This document shows, piece by piece, positions 11,056-23,065 of a stretch of DNA of 64,000 nucleotides; position 1 is the first letter of the stretch, and each line of letters opens with the position of its first letter. Under the pieces are notes generated by a model. It ran no database searches, was not told the DNA's origin, and worked only from the letters and a program-made list of their open reading frames with translations. The position numbers were made by a program, and so were the translations under genes. Where the stretch lies: positions 28,249 through 92,248 of the forward strand of contig NW_024589883.1 in NCBI RefSeq assembly GCF_018446385.1, read 5' to 3'. The stretch is from Zingiber officinale. Its lineage: Eukaryota > Streptophyta > Magnoliopsida > Zingiberales > Zingiberaceae.

Positions 11056-12939
11056 CTTGGTGAAATAATATTGCGCGTGCTTAGTTATTCTAAATTTTTA
11101 GACAAAATGAGTCAATCATTTTTTCTAGATATCTAATTTTTATGATCTAACTAATTTTTAAAATGATTGATCCAACCATATAATATCATGTTTAATATAT
11201 CTTGAATAAGATTTAAACCCTCGTTATCAAAGTAAATAGATAGTTAGAAATGCACCTTCACTCTTACAATCACACCAAGCCAAAGCTTAGACCAAGACAA
11301 TTGTAGCTAATTTTATTTCGCATCAAGAAAAAATATTTGAAAATGAAAAAAAAAATCTAAAAAGACTACAAACTATCAAAATGAAATTCGCCTTTTCAAA
11401 TATCTTACTTCGATATTTATATATCATTTTTTTTAAAAAAAAATAAATAACTATGTCTAAATTACAAGAAAATTAATGCTCGACAGCTTGATTGACATAA
11501 GAACAAGTGCGTACAAGGTCATGATGAGAAAAAAAAAATGACGATATCTTAAAAGAAAAATGTGTCCTATAAAGTTGCACTAGCCACGACCTAATTTACT
11601 AATCTCTCTCTTTTCTTTTCATTTTTTATAAAAATATATAGATATATTTGATACTATCAAAGTCATCAATAACCTTTTTCCTTTAGGAGACAATCACCAC
11701 ATAGGTACAAAAAGTAGAGAAGGATAAAAAAAAAAATTAAAATTAAAATTAATATTATCTTAGAAAAAAAGTTACTACTAAGTTTTAAATATTTTCAAAA
11801 TGACCTAACTATGCAAAAATATGATTAATAGAAAACGACTACACGACACGTCTTAGAGGAGCTTTACGATGATGATAAACATGGTTGATCAGGAGATTAG
11901 TGATGCTCAAACTTTGCCTAATTACCTTCTTTTACTCAATGGGTTAAGAACAAACTTATCAACTAAGCATATCCTCCTCGACTTTTATCTTCGCTTTTCT
12001 CTCTAATTAGGTAAGCACACTAACTAATTAACTCTCCTTTGAACAACAATCCACAAAGTCCTTTTTTATCTATTTATTACTTGTTAATTAGGGATTAGTG
12101 CTTGAGAATGACCATTACTTATCCTTAGGTTTGGTGAATGTTTCTTATTTGAGAACCGAACTCAACTATCATCGCCACAACTAGAGAGAAATAGTTGTGC
12201 TTCCTAAAGGAATGGTCGGGGATCAGTGCATATGTTGACCTCTAACTCAAAAGAAAGTGCTTAATTAGGGGTCTAGATAGGTCAAGTGCATGCTTAGGGG
12301 TCCCTTTCGTCTTTGGGGACTAGAGAAGTCGATCGGAAAAAGAGAGGTCAAGTGCTTTGTACGAAAGCGTTGTACGATAAGCTAAGAGAATATTCCCTCG
12401 CACGAGAGACAATGAAAGGTAAATGGTGAGTTCTTAGCTATTCGAGAATGGTGGTTAAATTTAGCCTTTTGAATCTTTTAGTGGAAGGAGGGTGAGAATG
12501 GGCGGTGTTTGTTTGTTTGGTTTTTATTGAAAAATGGTTGGATTTAAATTGCTAATTTGTGTTGAATTTTCTTTCTAAAAGGTTGTTAAAAGGAGGAAGA
12601 AGGAAAGAAGGAGAGAATTATTGTTTTATATATAACTACCTTTGTATTTGGCCAATGGATTGAGTTGTATAAGTTCACAAGCTTATCGACCAATGACTTT
12701 TGTCTTTTTTGACTCCGTGAGGATCTAATCGACTCAATCATGTTCAAACGATTGATACCCTTTTAATTCTAATTGAAAGTGTTTACTTGATCATGAAATT
12801 CTAATTGATCATGAAGTCAACTAAGCTTCCCAATTAACTTAGATAAATTTTAACCCTTTTAATCCTCCAAGATCGTAGCTCATACTTAGATGATAACAAA
12901 GAGTTCATGTTCCTTATGAAGACAATCAATTAAGCATAT
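11056..12939. other. Intergenic DNA, no feature identified
   Basis: AT-rich sequence with homopolymer runs and no long open frame. No terminal repeats or known gene motifs were seen. Bases 12180-12420 are somewhat GC-richer but unrecognised. Confidence 0.5.
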
Positions 12940-13295
12940 CTAATTGTTAGTACACTTTGGGAGATAGAGGAGATGATTAACTTCAATCGCTTCGTCTATA
13001 ATGATTTGTAGTGGAAATTTGAAGCAATGCTAACACAATTAATTTTATTTAGTATTCACCTCCTTGAGATGACTAATCCAAGGGTTCGTTTCTCACACTC
13101 ATAGCTCTACTATGAACATCTCTTCCCGAAGGCGGAGAAGCAAATACATACAAGAACATACAACAAGAAATACAACCAGAACAAGTAAATAGATATAAAA
13201 ATAAGGAACCTTGCTCTTGATATCTTGTTGCTATGGATTGACTCTTGATCGGTTGAAAAGTGCAGTAACATTTGTCTTCCAAAAGGTCAAAAATA

Positions 13296-14043
13296 GGGAT
13301 GTAAACGAATCGAACTGAGCCGAACAATATTAAGCTCGAGCTGGGCTCATTTAAGTTACATTCGGGCTCAAGCTCGAATCAAACTTTTATCACAAGGCTT
13401 GAGCTCGGCTCGTTTTGGAATTACCAAGCTCACAAACAGTTCGAGTTCGGCTCGTTATTAGCTCGATTATCATAGTTAACGAGTCTAACTCATTAAGCGA
13501 GCTCGGGCTCATTTTTTAGCTCGTTTTAAGGCTCATTTTAGAGCTCATTTTGCAGACTTGTTAAGCGAGCTCAAAAACTCATTTTGAATAAATATTCAAC
13601 AAACCTAACAACTAAAATAATATAAACTCAACATATCATTGAGCATCCCAAACTACTACATTAAATTTCCAAACTTAACATATCATTGAACATGTTCGCA
13701 AGTCCTTTAATCGAGCCGAGCTCGGGCTTGAGTTCACGAGCCTATAAACAAACATGTTCTCGAGCCCTTTAAACGAGCCAAGCTCGAGCCTGAGTTCACG
13801 AGACTATAAATGAACATGTTTTCGAGTCCTTTAAACGAGCCGAGCTCGAGCTCGCGAGCCTATAAACGAACATGTTTGTGAGCTCACGAGCCGAATATCC
13901 TTAAACTCGAGCTCGGTTCGATAAAACTGTCGAGCTCGAAATCGGGCTCGAGCTCGGCTCGATATGATAAATGAACAAACTCAAACGAGTTTTTTACCAA
14001 ATTGATCTCCGAATAGCTCGCGAACCATTTGATTCATTTGCAT
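13296..14043. mobile_element. GTAAACGA / GAGCTCG-rich repeat with inverted ends
   Basis: The left end is AGGGATGTAAACGAATCGAA and the right end, inverted, is AGGAATGCAAATGAATCAAA. The interior is dense in GAGCTCGAGCTCGGCTCG-like words and contains three repeats of a block with GAACATGTT and CCTTTAAACGAGCC. No clean target duplication was found. The same family recurs at about 59305-59736 and, decayed, at 8370-8880. Superfamily not assigned. Confidence 0.55.
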
Positions 14044-14239
14044 TCCTCTACTCAAGAATCGACAACTTTGAATGCTTGCGAGACATGCTTCGAAATATCC
14101 ATAAAAATCCTTTTCTAGGGTCAGTCAACATCTCCCAATCGATTTAGCTTTTCCCTAATTGATTGTCACGCCATCCGATCATTTGAAAACCTACAAAACG
14201 ACTCTTTTCCTGAACCCTATTCGATTGGTGATTCATCCA

Positions 14240-14690
14240 AATTGATTAAAAAGACTTTAATCGATTGCCCAATTGATTACCTAACCTTTTGTTTTCTCGC
14301 GAAAAGTCTTAATCGATTAGCCCAATCAATTAACAATGTCTTAATCGATTGCCCAATTGATTACCTACCTTTTTGTTTTCTCGCGAAAAGTCTTAATCGA
14401 TTAGCCCAATCAATTAACAGTGTCTTAATCGATTGTCCAATTGATTACAAACCCTACTGTGCTTCATGAGCTTCTTCTAATTGATTCCCCAATTCACCGT
14501 ACTTCTCACAACAAACAACTCTTAATCTATTAGCAATCGACCTAATCAATCAAGATCTTCTTAATCAATCATCCCAGTTGATTAATATAGCTGAAATTGA
14601 TTGCCCCAATTGATTCTGGCACCTTTGTGAGAAATGCTACTCTAATCGATTACCCAATCGATTAGCCATGTCCCAATCGATTGACTAACC
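14240..14690. repeat. Palindrome array (AATCGATTG type) within solo LTR copy 1
   Basis: Repeated inverted motifs of the type AATCGATTGCCCAATTGATT and AATCGATTAGCCCAATCAAT are spaced roughly 25-60 bases apart. Part of the array (14260-14430) is also a direct tandem duplication of about 92 bases. See the findings on covarying inverted repeats. Confidence 0.75.
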
Positions 14691-15354
14691 CTAATTCACT
14701 TGATTCGAGTCTAGGGTTTTCCTTACACAACATCTAATCAACTGTGACTTGTTGGGTCTTCCTTTAAGTGTCTGATCAACTTTTTGACTCACTTAGAGTT
14801 TTTCTTATACCAAGTGTCTGGTCAACATTTGACCCACTTGGACTTTTTCTTTGCTAACTTCTCGTTGGACTTCTGATCACCAAGTGCACGGTCCATCTTC
14901 ACCCATTTGAATGCCCCTCTTACCTAACCATAGCTCGGGCTTTCCTCTTGTCTGCGTGTTGTCCTGCTTGATTAACTTGAACTTTCGTTTGCTTAATCGT
15001 AGTTAAGACTTTCCTTTGCCAACGTGTGACCCTCCTTGACAACTTGGACTTCCCTTTGCCTAACCGCAATTAGGACTTTCCTTTGCTAATACGCGGTCCT
15101 CCTTGACTCATTTGGATTTTTCTCTATCTAACCGCAGTTAGGGCTTTTCTTTGCCAACCTGCGGTTCTCTTTGATCCACTTGAATTTTCCTTTGCCTAAT
15201 CGTCGAGTTAAAAGTTTGTCTTGCCTAACCTGTAGTTAAGACTTTAACCTTGTCTAACCCTTGAGTTAAGACTTTTTCTTACCTAACATTTAGATAGTAA
15301 TTTATCAGTTAAGTATTCGGTCTTTCATAACCTACTTTACTTCTCTCTTACTTA

Positions 15355-15986
15355 GGCTACGTTTGATTGGGTGTAATGTAATCTACCTTGTAATGTAATC
15401 AAATTTGTAATGTAATGTAATGTAATCTTGATTACATTACTACGTTTGGTAATGTAATGTATGTAATCTTTGATTACAAAGGTGATTACATTCTTTTGTT
15501 TGGTGTCCATTATTTTTTATAAGGAATGTAATTCATATTATTATAAAATGACAAAAATATCCTGTGACCTCTATCGGCGGTCGCCACACCTCTGCCGGAG
15601 TTTGCGGTAGCCATCGGCAACCAGCTGCCCCCGCCACCGTCGGTCGCCGCAGCCGACCAGCGGCGGCCGGCGGCCGGCTACCGGCGGCCGGCTACCGGCG
15701 GCGGCGACCGGCGGCGGCGGCCGGCGACGAAGGTCGGCGACCGGTGGTGGGCGGCGGTCGATAACAGACTAGGGGTATATTCGACATTTAAACTTTGGTG
15801 AAACAATGACCTCGTAATGTAATCGGATTACATAGCATTTGCTTTGTAATTCAGATTACAAATCTTCACTACCTTTTGTAATCCTGATTACATTACAAGT
15901 TTTAAATCAAACCAAACAAAATAATCAACTTTGTAATGTAATCTGGATTACATTACAAGGTAGATTACAGGCTACCAAACGCAACC
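15355..15986. mobile_element. Harbinger/Tourist-like MITE with GC-rich core
   Basis: Ends GGCTACGTTTG and, inverted, GGTTGCGTTTGG are followed inward by TGTAAT-CTACCTTGTAATG on both sides, and the element is flanked by TTA (15352-15354 and 15987-15989). Both arms consist mainly of TAATGTAATC-like repeats. The core at about 15564-15770 is extremely GC-rich, built of CGGCGGCCGG words, in sharp contrast to the AT-rich arms. The 66-codon frame there is low-complexity and probably not a gene. Confidence 0.8.
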
Positions 15987-16802
15987 TTATTGTCAAGTAT
16001 TCGATCAATCTTGATCTTCCTAACCTCTTCTTCATATATTTTCAAAATATCAAAACTCAAACTCGAATCAACTCGAGTTTAGTCAAATTAACCAACCTTA
16101 ATCTGAGGAAGATTACAACAACGATCTCCTAACACCAATGTGAAATCTTGAATCCAAAGTTACAAAATCTTTCATACTTCATGTTATTTGTCATACTCAA
16201 TTAAGCATCTACGTTCTCTTGCATATCTCATATCATTTTTTTCTAAAATCCTACGGATCTCTCGAGCTTTGAGTTGAATTACTTTTATCATCCTAAGTCA
16301 ACGCCACACTACTCGATTTTGTCAGGTCGCAAACTCTGTGAAAATCATTGGTTCGACACTATAAAATTTTTCTACTTACCATAAAAGATAAATTAAAAAG
16401 TACTTATAATGAAAAATAAAAAAGTCCAACATATTTTAATTACGCGCTCCATAAATCACAAACGTTACGAGCTTCATGTGCACAATAAGTCCCTACAAAA
16501 TTAACACATTAATTTATTATACCAGGGAAGTCCCTGCAATTTGAAACTAACCCATAACTTATTAAACCTATAAAATTTATTATACAAATATGGATTTTAT
16601 ACAGTTTATTATACGTAGAGACTTAGGAATTTAAATCTCAATTGTTTAAACTGAATTTCTAAAATTTCTTAAAATTAATTGAACCGTGTAAATGTTAATT
16701 TTATGCAATTAAAAATATGGATTTATAAAAATATGTATTTGGAAAATATGACTCTATAAAGTTTTTTTTAATGTAAAGTTCCTTTAAAAGTATTATTTAC
16801 AA

Positions 16803-17131
16803 TATAAATAAAACTAAAATTTGTATTTCCAAAAAAAATCTATTAGAAGATGAAGAAGGATTAAAAAAGGAAATAATAGAGAAGCGTTTTTTAATGTTTT
16901 TTTTTCTAAAAAAAACTTTTAAAAATTGGCCTTTTTTTTTATAAAAAACTTAATTTTAGTGCGCTAGAAGGTATAAATAAAACTAAAATTTGTATTTCTA
17001 AAAAAACTATTAGAAGATGAAGAAGAATTAAAAAAAGGAAATAATAGAGAAGCGTTTTTAATGTTTTTTTCTAAAAAAAAACTTTTTAAAACTGGGCCTT
17101 TAATAAAAATCTTAATTTAGTGCGCTAGAAG
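16803..17131. repeat. Tandem duplication of the tRNA-Asn 3' flank
   Basis: Units of about 160-170 bases (about 16803-16971 and 16972-17131) begin TATAAATAAAACTAAAATTTG and both end in TAGTGCGCTAGAAGG. The final GCGCTAGAAGG is the last part of the tRNA-Asn gene, so the duplicated segment includes the tRNA 3' end. Copies differ mainly in homopolymer lengths. Confidence 0.9.
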
Positions 17132-17146
17132 GAGGGCTTGAACCTC

Positions 17147-17179
<33 letters not shown>

Positions 17180-17196
17180 AACTGAGCTATTCCAGC
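17123..17196 (-). tRNA. tRNA-Asn (GTT)
   Basis: On the minus strand the gene reads GCTGGAATAGCTCAGTTGG at its 5' end, an A-box-containing D arm. The anticodon loop is CTGTTAACC with anticodon GTT, followed by a T arm GGAGGTTCAAGCCCTCC and an acceptor strand TTCTAGC plus a G discriminator. The acceptor stem GCTGGAA/TTCTAGC pairs over seven positions with one G-T. Length is 74 without CCA and there is no intron. The T loop has TTCAAGC rather than the common TTCGAGC, which is still functional in principle. Confidence 0.95.
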
Positions 17197-17760
17197 TTGT
17201 TATTTCAATTATGGTATTAATTTATTATATCTAATTATATCATAATAATTACTTTGTAAATCAAAGATTTAGTCAGATTTAAAGGCAAAAATCGAAGGCG
17301 TCCTTTTTTTTAAAATATTTTTTTAATAAAAATAAATGAAGATAAAGCTGAACGAGGATGGGAAACCTGGTTCTGAAGCGCAACGAGAGAAGATGTACCC
17401 ACACCGATCTCCCTGGCATTTGTCGGTCTCTTATAGGCTTCACCCGACGCTCATCCGATCAAAGAGCGGGTACGCATGAAGGGTGTAGAAAATTGAAGAA
17501 CAAATCTCAAAAATGATTTTATTTTCCTTTATTTTAGTCCATTGCCTTTTTGCCGCCGAAGGGCTCGGTCGGCTTCAGTTCCGTCGTCTTTTTCTAGGGT
17601 TCCCTCTCGATCGGATGATCTCGCTCTGTGGATTCCGCTTCCGTCCTCATTGTTGAATCCAAGTAGAAGGATCTTTCTTTTTCCCTGGCTGGCCGTGTAA
17701 TTCATTGTATTGATTTGGTTGACGGGATCTGATCTTGGAGGCGGCTCCCGGGAATTGTTG
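17197..17760. other. Upstream region and 5' UTR of the F-box gene
   Basis: AT-rich up to about 17340, then more balanced sequence that is probably the promoter and 5' leader of the F-box gene. A longer open frame runs into the F-box start from 17710, but homology-like similarity begins only at the ATG at 17761. No other feature was seen. Confidence 0.5.
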
Positions 17761-20361
17761 ATGGAGAATCGCTGGGATTTCTTACAATGGCTGGGACCGG
17801 ATGCGTCTACCTCCGTGTTTACGAGGTTAGATGAACCGGCGGATCTGGTGCGGGCTAGTGCCGTGTCGCGATCGTGGCGTCGGTTCGGTACGTATTCCTT
17901 TCTTCTCGAGTTTGCTTTGGTTCGATATCGAAGAAAAAAAAGTTTTTTTTGTGTTGTTGTTCCTTGCTGTTGTATCATTTGCGAATGAAAGGAATATGCT
18001 TAGTGATGGCGAATGTACTGACATTGCTTCCATTTTCATTAAATTTAACACTTCTGCCAATATCAGGATAATGACGTATTGCAAGAATTTTGTTAGTCCC
18101 AGGTTTACGATTTGATTAGCCGATACCAAGCTGATTATAAATTTATCAATGCTCACTGGTTGATGCAAAGGTCAAATGTAGGATAGTCATCCCAGTTGAA
18201 CTTAATGATTAGTAGCGAAGTCTATTTATCTGTAAATTTGCTTGTGGTTTATAATAGAATTTTGTATTGAACCTTGTGACAATTGTTAGGAATTTAAATA
18301 CCCGTGTATTTGGTTCTTAGTTTTGTACATCGATGTATCACACTCCTTTTAACGGAACTTTTTTGGCACATTACAGTTGTAGAACATGGTCTTAGTAGGA
18401 GTTTGTGTACAAGAAAGTTTCCTGAGGTATTAAACTTCTCCAATGTCATTAACGAAAGCAATGCGGATGTGGAGTGTAGCAGTTCATATGATTGGACAAG
18501 CCTGGAGAAAAGGCACATATTATATTCCCTTTTATGTCATTTAATTTCTTCTCCTGAAGGTAAAACGGATTGCATTGATCTGGGGATATTTGCTTCCAGC
18601 ACTGATGATGAACCATTTGAAAGCATTCAGAATACTTTGGTGGCAAATGAGATAGTAGGTGGCCTTCCTTCATATTGGTCAAGTGGTGGACAAAATGATA
18701 CTGCAGTGCCTGAAACTCTTACCTACAGATTGATCTCTGACTTCTGTGTTGTGGACGAAATAAAAATCCAGCCATTTAAAGGTTTTTTGTTGCATTAATG
18801 AATTTTCAGTAACATCATTAATTCTTATTTATTGTTTCTCTGTGCATACTATCTCTCTTATTATCTTTGATGCAGCTTTCTTCCAGGATGGCCATCCCAT
18901 ATATTCCTCAAAATTTGTTCGGTTTCGTTTTGGTTCTAGATCAAGAAAAGCTATCAGTGCATACACCAACAAATCTCTACAGTTAGATCATAGTGAGAAG
19001 TACAACTGGACATATGTTTCTCCCAAATTTGCAATGATACAGGTGATTTCTTAGCATCTCAGATATTAAAGTCTGTCGAGTATTGGCATTGTCATGGATA
19101 TTGTTCTAGGTGTCTGATGCTTATATATGGTCAATGGTGATGTTGTGCCTCACTAAGAGCATTGATGCCAGAGTGTCTGGTGTTCAAAATGAGTATAGGG
19201 TAGATGAAGGGTCTGTCATATATCATAGCATTTTATTCATGTGTGAAATCGCATATTCAGTAATAGCAACATAACAATCTTACTGGTTTATTTGTTTCTA
19301 TGAGGGTTCATAGATTGGTCATTGAATAGTCATATAATGCAGGTTATAGATATCATTTAATGTATAATATTTTTGTTAGCCCATTCAAATTTCATATTCT
19401 TCACCCCAAGGCGAATTGTCTTGGAATTGGAAGCTAGCTTGGGCTGCTTCTAATTGTTCTCCCAGGTACAAGCAAGGTGATATAGGATTTTCCCAAGGTA
19501 CTTTCTTTCCTTGGCAGAAATAGAGGGTGGAAAAGAAAATAATGTTGAAATCTTTCAGTTTGCCTCAATTATGCTTCAGTTCGATTTGTATGGATAAGTC
19601 TTCCCATGCAATGGAGCTTAAAATTTCAATTTTTTTTCAAGCCCATATATATATATATTTTTTTTTTTTACTTTTCAACAAAGAAAAATTTATGCTCTCC
19701 TTCCTCTTCCCTCCCAAGGAAATGATTGGAATGAAATTTTGCTTCTAGGAAAAATTTTCTAATACCCCTATCATTTTTTTCCCCTAGACATTTTTTTTTG
19801 CCTAAGAAGGAAATAGGATCTAAATAAAATGTTCTTTGCCTCATCTGTATTATCCACACAAGGTTTAACTTAATAAAAGAACAAATGTTTAGTGGCAAAA
19901 GATTTGCCTCATGAAAGTAACTGTTTTAATTCATCCTGATTTGTGCAGGAAAATGTATTGCAATCTTTCAAACTTCCGCATCCAGTCGTCTGCATTGGTG
20001 GAATCTTGCAGATTGAACTGATGGAAAGGGTCCAGAGGCAAGCAGCAGATGGTCTGTTTTACATATGGTGAGTCTGTTTGCCCAGTGCTATTCTACTAAA
20101 GTTTGGATATTATGCTGAAGCATCTGCCCGGCATGTGTCTAGTTTGTCATCATCCTTATCAAGCCATGTTTCTCTAGATCAACTCTATGAATTGTATCCC
20201 TCCATGACTACGTGTTAATGTTTTTCCCCTCTTTTTTGCCATTTTGAAGCGTGTGCCATGTCGAAGCAATTGGAAGATCGCTTTCGCCTCCCTTCCAAGT
20301 TATTAATCTTCTCACTCCTGGGAGTATGGCACTATGGTACCTGCGGAGAAGTTGTGTATGA
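17761..20361 (+). CDS. F-box protein, At4g00755-like
   Basis: Probable substrate-recognition subunit of an SCF ubiquitin ligase. Five GT-AG exons, 17761-17887, 18377-18781, 18876-19042, 19949-20067 and 20250-20361, give 309 residues. The N-terminus, MENRWDFLQWLGPDAS followed by DEPADLVRASAVSRSWRRF, is the F-box helix region that contacts SKP1. The body carries SSTDDEPFESIQNTL, PSYWSSGGQNDTAVPETLTY, then WTYVSPKFA and VCIGGILQIEL. This order matches the Arabidopsis At4g00755-type family as I remember it. Substrates of this family are not known to me. The exon 5 end (RRSC-V-stop) is somewhat different from the family end, so the last few residues are less sure. The gene converges with the HIPP-like gene downstream. 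Confidence 0.88.
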
Positions 20362-20789
20362 TACACGACTCAAAATTTTTGTTTGTTATGTATGATCCAA
20401 TGCGAGGATTGATTTACCATATTACTTGAAAATGGACTCTTCAAATTTTGCATCTTTTGAATTACAATTTGTTGTGCAAAATAATTTTGTGGACATGGTG
20501 TTTGTGAAAGCTATGAGAAATAAAAAAAGATGGCATATTTTTCATGATTAAGAGTTGCTTTCATGTGTTAAGTATACAAAAATATAATCTCTTTTACATT
20601 AGTATACTATTGTTTGACCTTAAACACTTGTCATGCCTTAATTTCTTCTTTGTTTCTTCTCCAACTTCTAAACCTAACCATCCTCTAATGATTAACAGTT
20701 GACATTCATTCAAGTGGCATGTTTATCAATTCAACAACTACATAGTTGATTTGTTTTATTTGGATAATATTTTTTTGACTAAACATAAC
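20362..20789. other. Convergent intergenic spacer (F-box and HIPP 3' ends)
   Basis: AT-rich sequence that probably contains both 3' UTRs. Nothing else was recognised. Confidence 0.5.
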
Positions 20790-21362
20790 TTACATGACCA
20801 CACAAACGTTTGGATTCGCTTCCGCAATTTCATCACAGTATTCGATGGGCACGTAAGGGTAACAATTCTTATGTTGAGGCGGCATGCACGGGTTACAATA
20901 GTTTTCCGAAAGGATTTGTTTGATCATCTTTTCAGTCTCTTTTTGCTTCTCCTCTTCTTCTTTCTTCTTTTTCTCCTCTTCTTTCTTCTTTGTTTCCTCG
21001 TCTTTCAGTTCTTCCTTTGGTCCGACCGTGACTATCTCGGTCGGCCACCCTTTTCTCAACTTGCCCACGACATCAATGGCATCAACGTCTCCGATCACGG
21101 TCATCTTCCTATCTTTCATGTCAACGGAAATGGACTCGATCCCTATTCATACAATAAAGATCTAGGGACCAAGTTAAGCAAAGACAAAGTCGATCGATAA
21201 TGAAGAATGAGATAGGTAGAACCTTGAAGAGTAGAGACTTTTTGCATTGCCTTTGCCTTCTCCTTGTCATCGGGCACATCCACCCTCACCACGATTTTCT
21301 ACAAAGAAAATGCAATTAAAACACAAACATTCTACAAATAAAGAATGAAGTCTCACCTTCAT
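20790..21362 (-). CDS. Heavy-metal-associated isoprenylated plant protein (HIPP-like)
   Basis: Small HMA-fold protein expected to be prenylated and membrane- or nucleus-associated. Minus-strand exons are 21362-21357 (only Met-Lys), 21298-21223 and 21142-20790, giving 144 residues. The two-codon first exon is typical of many HIPP genes. Residues 1-70 form the HMA domain ([20 protein letters not shown], then [20 protein letters not shown] and KLRKGW). A lysine/glutamate-rich helix follows at about 75-100. The protein ends CVVM, a CaaX box for farnesylation. The usual metal-binding MxCxxC of the HMA loop is absent (the loop reads [10 protein letters not shown]), so direct metal binding through that site is unlikely. 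Some family members are known to lack it. Cysteines in the NYCNPCMPP segment could play another role. Confidence 0.9.
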
Positions 21363-22297
21363 ATCTTGTCTCGCAATAGACAAGGAAAAAAATGCTAGTC
21401 GAGCAATGTACGAGAAGTTAGAGACGAAGTGGATGAGAGATGGAGTGGGTCTAAATACAATTTCTCTCATGGAGCATCAAGTGGTTTCGATTTTAAAATT
21501 CTTAATTGCCATAGTCGATATGCCTCTTCTGTTGTTATACAATTTTATTCTTTCTTTTTTCCTTCCACTTTCGTCACGATTATGACCTACTTCTTCGAGT
21601 TAGGTTTTGCGTTAAATCAATCGAACAGAGAGAGATCAATCCATTTTCGACTTGATCTCTTAGTAGACAACGAATTCTTTATAGTTGATAATCAATATCT
21701 AAGAGGAAGGTAATGTGGCAATAAAATGAAAAAAATGTAAAATTAATATTTAATTAAGCTTTAATTATTTAAAGTGATACTCTCTCATGGCATTAACCTA
21801 ATCATATTTCAATCCATCACTTTGTTTCTTCTTTTTGAACTTCAACTCATCGAAGAATTATTATTATAATTACAGCACATTAAAATATAAGATGAAGTTG
21901 GTGTCTTGTCACAAACAATCAATCCATCAGTGAGGTTAAGATGTAGCAAAAATATTTAATAACAACAAACACTTTGTTTTTTATGTAAAGTATTTTAATT
22001 TAAGCCATTGTTTTTGTTTTGTGTTTTCTGTCTCCGTTAGTCACTTTCCATAAAAACAATTTATGTGTCTATGGGATAAAATATCCATGTTATCACCTAA
22101 GAATCGAAAGGAAAGCCTTTGAACTATTTTTTGTGATATGGAGGATGCTTCTTTTGTATATATTAATAGGGATGGATGATCCGTATTTATAAAATAGGTG
22201 GAGATCATTTATCCTTATCAATACATGTAAAGGGAGCATCATCTGGATCACAAAAATGATCCAGAGGATCTCGCCTCCTAAGAATTTACGATTATTT

Positions 22298-22500
22298 TTT
22301 CTTCTAAATGGAGGGCGCAACTAAAGGATGTTGGACCTCTGAGCTGGCTGTCGCATGTATTTTCCGATTTATCCTGATGGTTAATGGAAAACTTTCGTGA
22401 GGCCAAGTCGGTCACCCATAGTCAATGAGACTAACTGGGATTATCATTTATGCACATGCGTTGCGTAACCTAGACTCTTATATCAGGTGGGGAGATCTAA
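22298..22500. repeat. Dispersed repeat, also at 61290-61500
   Basis: The TTTTTTCTTCTAAATGGAGG block, then GCAACTAAAG, GATTTAT-CT and GGTTAA words occur in the same order in 61290-61500. Divergence is high and the class is unknown. Confidence 0.45.
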
Positions 22501-22769
22501 GGGAAAAAGAATTGACCTATAAAAAATAATTTTAATTTTTGATAATTGCTCGTACTTTTATTTTTTTATTGAGGTAAGACTATAATATTTTTATAATTTT
22601 ATACACCACTAGAGGTAGTTACAAAAAATTGAAGTGGGGCAACTGCCCACCAAAACATTAGATATTAAATTGATAAGAATAAAGACTACACATAGTTTTA
22701 GCTAAAAGATCGTCCATAAATTAGGTAAAAGTGCACCCCGTACTCATGTAATACTAGAGTGACTTCGAG

Positions 22770-23065
22770 AATTTAAAATTAAGAAAAATATATTTTCTAA
22801 TATTATCAACCCAAAATATTTATAGAAGTTTCTCTCCTCGTAGTATTATCAATTCTAACATATGAGGTTGATTTTTTTTAAATATTTAATTAATTAATAA
22901 AAAAAATCTCAATAATATAACTATGTTTCGAATTATATATCTGATTAATACGTTTGTTATATTTTCAGTGTTATCAGTGTTAATAGTCAAAAAGAATATT
23001 AACGCACTTTTATTTGGGGTTCACCAAACTTTGTTAATAAATAAAATAGTAATATTTCTTATTAA
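22770..23065. repeat. Dispersed repeat, diverged copy B
   Basis: Pairs with 2387-2740. See that entry for the shared blocks. No ends or coding capacity recognised. Confidence 0.55.

Larger units (their letters stand above)
12945..16134 (-). mobile_element. Solo LTR (TGTTGG family, copy 1) with nested insertions
   Basis: Ends are TGTTAG...CTAACA, with near-identical 5-bp flanks CTAAT (12940-12944) and CCAAT (16135-16139). The left part shares a colinear block with 44336-46228 (GATTTG-AGTGGAA, GACTAATCCAAGG, CGAAGG-GGAGAA). The interior holds inverted-repeat arrays like the other LTRs (AATCGATTG units near 14240-14690 and CCAAGTG...CACTTGG at 14810-14841). Minus orientation is inferred from alignment to the plus-oriented copy at 36504-38296. 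Two later insertions sit inside (13296-14043 and 15355-15986). No gag/pol is present. Confidence 0.65.

Noticed and set aside
15564-15764. 66-codon Arg/Ala/Gly-rich frame
   Set aside because: It lies inside the GC-rich core of a MITE. Composition alone explains it.
20920-21165. Ser/Phe-rich plus-strand frame
   Set aside because: It is antisense to the Lys/Glu-rich helix of the HIPP-like gene.
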